Shown here: positions 58,834 through 64,000 of the stretch, one piece after another
Numbering within the stretch: position 1 is the first letter of the stretch
Layout: the number at the start of each line of letters is the position of its first letter
From: Timema cristinae
Lineage: Eukaryota > Arthropoda > Insecta > Phasmatodea > Timematidae
Assembly: GCA_039000515.1 (NCBI GenBank)
Contig: JBCFYV010000012.1
Span: 128,288,652-128,352,651 of the forward strand
DNA: 64,000 nt
Reading direction: 5' to 3'
The notes under the pieces: model-generated
What the model was told of the DNA's origin: nothing
Seen by the model: only the letters and a program-made list of their open reading frames with translations
The model's database searches: none
Position numbers and translations under genes: made by a program

Positions 58834-59034
58834 ACTGGCCAATGAGGGTGCCCCTGTATATCTTGTCATCGATAACATCGGTCCAGAATATCATGTTGGA
58901 CTGCTTAGTGTGGTAGAAGTCGAGAGCGATTGTGTTCTTCAGGCTCGAGATCAGTGCTTTCACATTGAACGTCTGCAGGTCTACACCGCGCAGTTCGTGC
59001 CGGTTACTGAAGATGACAAACGCAGTCGCATTGT
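58834..59034 (-). CDS. LRP1: LRP1 exon 3 of window: start of propeller I
   Basis: A 201-nt exon with acceptor TTTGCAG and donor CAGT|GTGAGT, phase 1 to phase 1. It encodes [15 protein letters not shown], the usual first strand of this LRP1 propeller, then NTIALDFY and the first YWTD-type motif [17 protein letters not shown]. It follows the EGF pair and starts the first of the four propellers seen here (by family layout the third of the whole protein). Confidence 0.93.
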
Positions 59035-59564
59035 CTGCAAACAGACACTATCAATGGAGCAACATTTACCATTGTGCGCTGATATTATACACTTTTACTT
59101 GGCATGTTAAAATGAATATCAAAATACTTTTGGATCTTTTCGCAATGTTCACAACTTGTCCTTTTATTTGTGAATAATAAATAGTCAATTGTGACAATTT
59201 TAGTGAGAATTAACGATTTTAAAACTAATCATAATTTTATTTGGTAGCACATGACCTTGTTATTTGTATTTTTTTGTTGCCTGACATTGTCATTAAAAAA
59301 GAGAAATAGCTGCATTATTACAATTATTTTATTAATCAAAGTTCTGAGACTATAAAATGTATTTCCCTCTACCAATAGAACATTGTTAAAGAAGTAAAAT
59401 ATGTGTTTGGTCTAATTATTAAGATTGCCATATTGTGACCAAAGATTACTGACTTTTAAAATTGAGATACCACTTTATATTGAAATACAATAATTTTATT
59501 TAGCACAAATCAAGGTCTCTAGTTATCATCTGTGTACATTGAGTTAACAGGAGGATTAAACACT

Positions 59565-60446
59565 GACATGTGCTCCAGTCAAGTAACAATACAGACAGAA
59601 CACTGACATGTGCTCCAGTCAAGTAACAATACAGACAGAACACTGACATGTGCTCCAGTCAAGTAACAATACAGACAGAACACTGACATGTGCTCCTGTC
59701 AAGTAACAATACAGACAGAACACTGACATGTGCTCCAGTCAAGTAACAATACAGACAGAACACTGACATGTGCTCCAGTCAAGTAACAATAGAGACAGAA
59801 CACTGACATGTGCTCCAGTCAAGTAACAATACAGACAGAACACTGACATGTGCTCCAGTCAAGTAACAATACAGACAGAACACTGACATGTGCTCCTGTC
59901 AAGTAACAATACAGACAGAACACTGACATGTGCTCCAGTCAAGTAACAATACAGACAGAACACTGACATGTGCTCCAGTCAAGTAACAATACAGACAGAA
60001 CACTGACATGTGCTCCAGTCAAGTAACAATACAGACAGAACACTGACATGTGCTCCAGTCAAGTAACAATACAGACAGAACACTGACATGTGCTCCAGTC
60101 AAGTAACAATACAGACAGAACACTGACATGTGCTCCTGTCAAGTAACAATACAGACAGAACACTGACATGTGCTCCAGTCAATAACAATACAGACAGAAC
60201 ACTGACATGTGCTCCAGTCAAGTAACAATACAGACAGAACACTGACATGTGCTCCAGTCAAGTAACAATACAGACAGAACACTGACATGTGCTCCAGTCA
60301 AGTAACAATACAGACAGAACACTGACATGTGCTCCAGTCAAGTAACAATACAGACAGAACACTGACATGTGCTCCAGTCAAGTAACAATACAGACAGAAC
60401 ACTGACATGTGCTCCAGTCAAGTAACAATACAGACAGAACACTGAC
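59565..60446. repeat. 40-bp tandem array starting at the exon 2 donor
   Basis: Twenty-two copies, almost identical. On the gene strand the unit is GAGCACATGTCAGTGTTCTG + TCTGTATTGTTACTTGACTG. Exon 2 ends GAGCACAG|GTCAGTGTTCTG, so the unit is a copy of the junction with the last exon base G changed to T in every copy. Confidence 0.95.
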
Positions 60447-60692
60447 CTGTGCTCTTGCACGTGAACTGGTCGCTCATCAGGTGGTAGCCCTCCATGCAGG
60501 AACACTTGTGTCGATGTTTGAATTGTTGGCATAACTGGGAGCAGGTCCCCCACGCGTCACATGGGTGAGTCTTTAGACACGTCACCCCATCAGACTGCAG
60601 ATAGAGGTCCGGAGGACAAGAACACAGATAGCCCTCCGGAGTGTTGTGACACGTATGGGAGCACTCGCTGGTGTAAACACACATCTGCTCGC
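60447..60692 (-). CDS. LRP1: LRP1 exon 2 of window: paired EGF modules
   Basis: A 246-nt exon, phase 1 to phase 1, encodes two six-cysteine EGF modules back to back (CSHTCHNTPEGYLCSCPP... and CSQLCQQFKHRHKCSCMEGY...). Two EGFs directly after cluster II and before a propeller is the LRP1 arrangement. The donor is CACAG|GTCAGTG. The same junction sequence, with G at -1 changed to T, is repeated in the 40-bp array that begins at this splice site. Confidence 0.93.
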
Positions 60693-60969
60693 CTGAAACA
60701 TAAGCACGCACGTGTTGTGTTTCGTGTTTCCAGGTTCTATGACTGGAAGAAGGTAATAGTGATAATAATACTTAGCACAGGATAACTCGAAACACTTTTT
60801 ACTGATATTTATTATTAGTTATTTTAAATAAATATTATTTTGAAAGGGTATTTTTGTGAGTGTCTTTTAAAATGTCTTCTAATAAAATTGTTATTTTTAA
60901 CTTTCAAATTAAAAAAAAAGAGTTATCAAGTCTGTTCCAAGTTCTTCCTACTGCAACAGCAAAAATATT

Positions 60970-61197
60970 CAATATAGTTCCATGTCACCCCACTGCATGT
61001 ACAGCCCAATATAGTTCCATGTCACCCCCACTGCATGTACAGGCCCAATATAGTTCCATGTCACCCCACTGTATGTACAGCCCAATATAGTTCCATGTCA
61101 CCCCACTGCATGTACAGCCCAATATAGTTCCATGTCACCCCACTGCATGTACAGCCCAATATAGTTCCATGTCACCCCACTGTATGTACAGCCCAAT
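60970..61197. repeat. 37-bp tandem array
   Basis: Six copies of AATATAGTTCCATGTCACCC + CACTGCATGTACAGCCC in intron 1-2. Unrelated to the other 37-bp arrays. Confidence 0.93.
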
Positions 61198-61329
61198 AAC
61201 GTGTATTTGAATTTAAAATAGCACCTATTTTACAGAGGAAAACTGGCATGGGACATTTTGTAAAGGTAATAGTTTATTTTGAACTCTGATTGTAGCTTAT
61301 TGTGATGCTTGGAAGAAGAATCAGGATAG

Positions 61330-61562
61330 AAGGGTGGAAACTCAATATAGCTTTTACAATGACCACACTCTGCACTGCTGCCACTGGACAAAGAGGTAAT
61401 GATTGCCTCTCTAAGATAATCTATTCTTACCACCCAATCCCTGACCTAGGTTTCATCATATCTGAACTCATCAGGAGGGAATGAAACTAGCAACGCAACT
61501 CACTAAAAGAGGAGACCAATAAACACAAAAGAGAGGAAAAGTAAGTTGGTGTAGAGTGACAG
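61330..61562 (+). repeat. ~200-bp dispersed element abutting exon 1
   Basis: ACACTCTGCACTGCTGCCAC, CTAGGTTTCATCATATCTGA and CTCACTAAAAGAGGAGACCA match the family. It ends about 11 bp from the exon 1 donor. Confidence 0.65.
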
Positions 61563-61573
61563 TTGTGACTGAC

Positions 61574-61723
61574 CACATCTGAGCTCCTCGTCCGCTCCGT
61601 CGTCACAGTCCTTCTTCCCGTCACACAAGGACTCGACTGGGAGACACTTGGTGTTGTTGTTGCACAGTCGAGACGGAGGTTCACACTCGGGCACAGGAGT
61701 TGTGGTGGGCGCAGGAGCAGATC
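61574..61723 (-). CDS. LRP1: LRP1 exon 1 of window: last LA repeat of cluster II
   Basis: Acceptor TTCCAG and donor TGTG|GTCAGT bound a 150-nt exon, phase 1 to phase 1. A Pro/Thr/Ala-rich linker (APAPTTTPVP) precedes one LA module with CEPPSRLCNNNTKCLP, SLCDGKKDC and the calcium loop DCDDGADEELRC. The PPSR-C-NN-CLP wording matches the final LA repeat of LRP1 cluster II, which anchors the position within the protein. The donor lies about 11 bp from a dispersed repeat copy. Confidence 0.93.
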
Positions 61724-62044
61724 CTGGAACATAGGCAATACAGAATGTAACATCACTAAAATACAGTAATAAGAGTTCATAATGAACAAACTAGATCTGA
61801 TCAATAAAAAGAGAAAACAGTCAACTAATGTCAGATAATACAAACGTGATGTTCAGAAAGTTGAGAAAAAAATAATAGTAAATGAAATATATTAATAACA
61901 AAAAACTCAAAGTTTAGTGTAATTCTGAGAAAGTGACAACAAATGTTCAATATTTATAAGTTGTAATCAGCACAATGTGTACTGTGTCAGTACATTACGT
62001 GCTATCTGTCAGTTAAATGACTGTAAATTTGACTTAATGGTACA

Positions 62045-63505
62045 AATTATATATTCTCTATCACTGCCATGAACTATATATTCTCTATCACTGCCAAGAA
62101 CTATATATCCTCTATCACTGCCATGAGCTATATATTCTCTATCACTGTCATGAGCTATATATTCTCTATCACTGCCATGAGCTATATATTCTCTATCACT
62201 GCCATGAGCTATATATTCTCTATCACTGCCAAGAACTATATATCCTCTATCACTGCCATGAGCTATATATTCTCTATCACTGTCATGAGCTATATATCCT
62301 CTATCACTGCCATGAGCTATATATTCTCTATCACTGTCATGAGCTATATATCCTCTATCACTGCCATGAGCTATATATTCTCTATCACTGTCATGAGCTA
62401 TATATTCTCTATCACTGCCATGAGCTATATATTCTCTATCACTGCCATGAGCTATATATTCTCTATCACTGCCATGAGCTATATATTCTCTATCACTGTC
62501 ATGAGCTATATATTCTCTATCACTGCCATGAGCTATATATTCTCTATCACTGCCATGAGCTATATATTCTCTATCACTGCCATGAGCTATATATTCTCTA
62601 TCACTGCCAAGAACTATATATCCTCTATCACTGCCATGAGCTATATATTCTCTATCACTGTCATGAGCTATATATTCTCTATCACTGCCATGAGCTATAT
62701 ATTCTCTATCACTGCCATGAGCTATATATTCTCTATCACTGTCATGAGCTATATATCCTCTATCACTGCCATGAGCTATATATTCTCTATCACTGTCATG
62801 AGCTATATATTCTCTATCACTGCCATGAGCTATATATTCTCTATCACTGCCATGAGCTATATATTCTCTATCACTGTCATGAGCTATATATTCTCTATCA
62901 CTGCCATGAGCTATATATTCTCTATCACTGCCATGAGCTATATATTCTCTATCACTGCCATGAGCTATATATTCTCTATCACTGCCATGAGCTATATATT
63001 CTCTATCACTGCCATGAGCTATATATTCTCTATCACTGCCATGAGCTATATATTCTCTATCACTGCCATGAGCTATATATTCTCTATCACTGCCAAGAAC
63101 TATATATCCTCTATCACTGCCATGAGCTATATATTCTCTATCACTGTCATGAGCTATATATTCTCTATCACTGCCATGAGCTATATATTCTCTATCACTG
63201 CCATGAGCTATATATTCTCTATCACTGTCATGAGCTATATATCCTCTATCACTGCCATGAGCTATATATTCTCTATCACTGTCATGAGCTATATATTCTC
63301 TATCACTGCCATGAGCTATATATTCTCTATCACTGCCATGAGCTATATATTCTCTATCACTGTCATGAGCTATATATTCTCTATCACTGCCATGAGCTAT
63401 ATATTCTCTATCACTGCCATGAGCTATATATTCTCTATCACTGCCATGAGCTATATATTCTCTATCACTGCCATGAGCTATATATTCTCTATCACTGCCA
63501 TGAGT
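62045..63505. repeat. 27-bp tandem array
   Basis: About 54 copies of ATGAGCTATATATTCTCTAT + CACTGCC. A 486-bp higher-order period (18 units) shows where the AAGAACTATATATCC variant recurs at about 62611 and 63097. The 500-codon open frame on the plus strand is a by-product of the 9-codon period. Confidence 0.95.
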
Positions 63506-64000
63506 GGCTGGCCTGTTAATGTTTGTTTCTTGCTCCAGCCAATGAATGTTTTGGTTTCTAGTTCAGAATAAATACGTTCCTAATTTATTCGAGCCGTTCG
63601 GTTGCTTTATTCATATTTTACAAGAGCATGGTAAATTTATTCCATGAAATAAAGATGTAGATGAGAAATAAATATTTATCAGAGCATTTCCCCAACACCA
63701 ACAATGGTGGAACACCAGTGATTTAATTTGGCTCTTTTATACCAAGCACCAATAACACCAAGGGAATAAATGATGACAGATGATCAACAACAATTTACAG
63801 AGTACATAGCATAGATTTTAACTGTGACCCTCCCACCCCCCTTCTTCAACAAACATCCTCTTGTTGTCAGAAAATTGGGATGTTCGTGTGTGAGATGCAA
63901 GTATTTTGTGAAGAATGAGCTGATGAGTTTAACAAGTTTGTCTATTGTTGGGTTTATTTGCTAATCACAACGTATTGGTGAGCTGATACTAATGGCCGCC
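63506..64000. other. Intron sequence upstream of exon 1 of the window
   Basis: Unique AT-rich sequence. No coding exon or repeat recognised; the preceding LA exon of cluster II must lie beyond the window. Confidence 0.5.

Noticed and set aside
62069..63571. 500-codon ORF with nine-residue repeats on the plus strand
   Set aside because: A by-product of the 27-bp array. No start context, splice or homology support.

Overview
The window is a stretch of an animal nuclear genome, about 60% A+T and probably from an invertebrate. An arthropod is plausible, but the sequence alone does not fix the taxon. It lies entirely inside one large gene read on the minus strand: the orthologue of LRP1, the low-density lipoprotein receptor-related protein 1. 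I find 26 consecutive coding exons between about 61.7 kb and 1.65 kb, with phase-compatible splice sites. They encode about 1,690 residues of the middle of the ectodomain. Both gene ends, the signal peptide, the transmembrane segment and the tail lie outside.

In transcript order (high to low coordinates) the exons give: the last LDL-receptor class A (LA) repeat of ligand-binding cluster II and an EGF pair (61.7-60.4 kb); four YWTD beta-propellers separated by EGF modules (59.0-47.8, 35.8-29.0, 26.4-14.7 and 13.1-9.9 kb); then an EGF and the first seven to eight LA repeats of cluster III (9.8-1.6 kb). This is the LRP1 order, and conserved propeller and EGF signatures separate it from other family members. 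LA repeats bind ligands through calcium-dependent acidic loops, and the propeller/EGF blocks act in acid-dependent ligand release in endosomes. One exon (24471..24562) is visible only if one missing base is allowed. Four exons (51363..51566, 24471..24562, 12847..13079, 9534..9787) each lack one base, placed most simply in a homopolymer. I read these as sequence errors rather than gene decay.

The other ~92% is intron. Roughly 30 kb, nearly half the window, is tandem minisatellite in about two dozen arrays with periods of 19 to 79 bp. At least seven arrays start exactly at a 5' splice site of an LRP1 exon, and their unit is a copy of that junction: a few to more than 50 bases of exon end, the GT donor and the first intron bases. 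Each of these introns therefore begins with a series of duplicated donor sites. This is the most unusual observation here. Two other arrays carry acceptor-like tracts.

Between the arrays are tRNA-derived SINE-like copies, a dispersed element of about 200 bp seen in both orientations, a 1,386-bp DNA transposon with 8-bp terminal inverted repeats that split a 19-bp array and carries a GC-rich exon-like ORF, a perfect 49-bp inverted repeat (MITE-like) and a ~160-bp-arm inverted repeat. Several array cores are full of single-base indels while their edges are clean, which suggests unpolished long reads. I see no rRNA, real tRNA gene, CRISPR array or second complete protein-coding gene.
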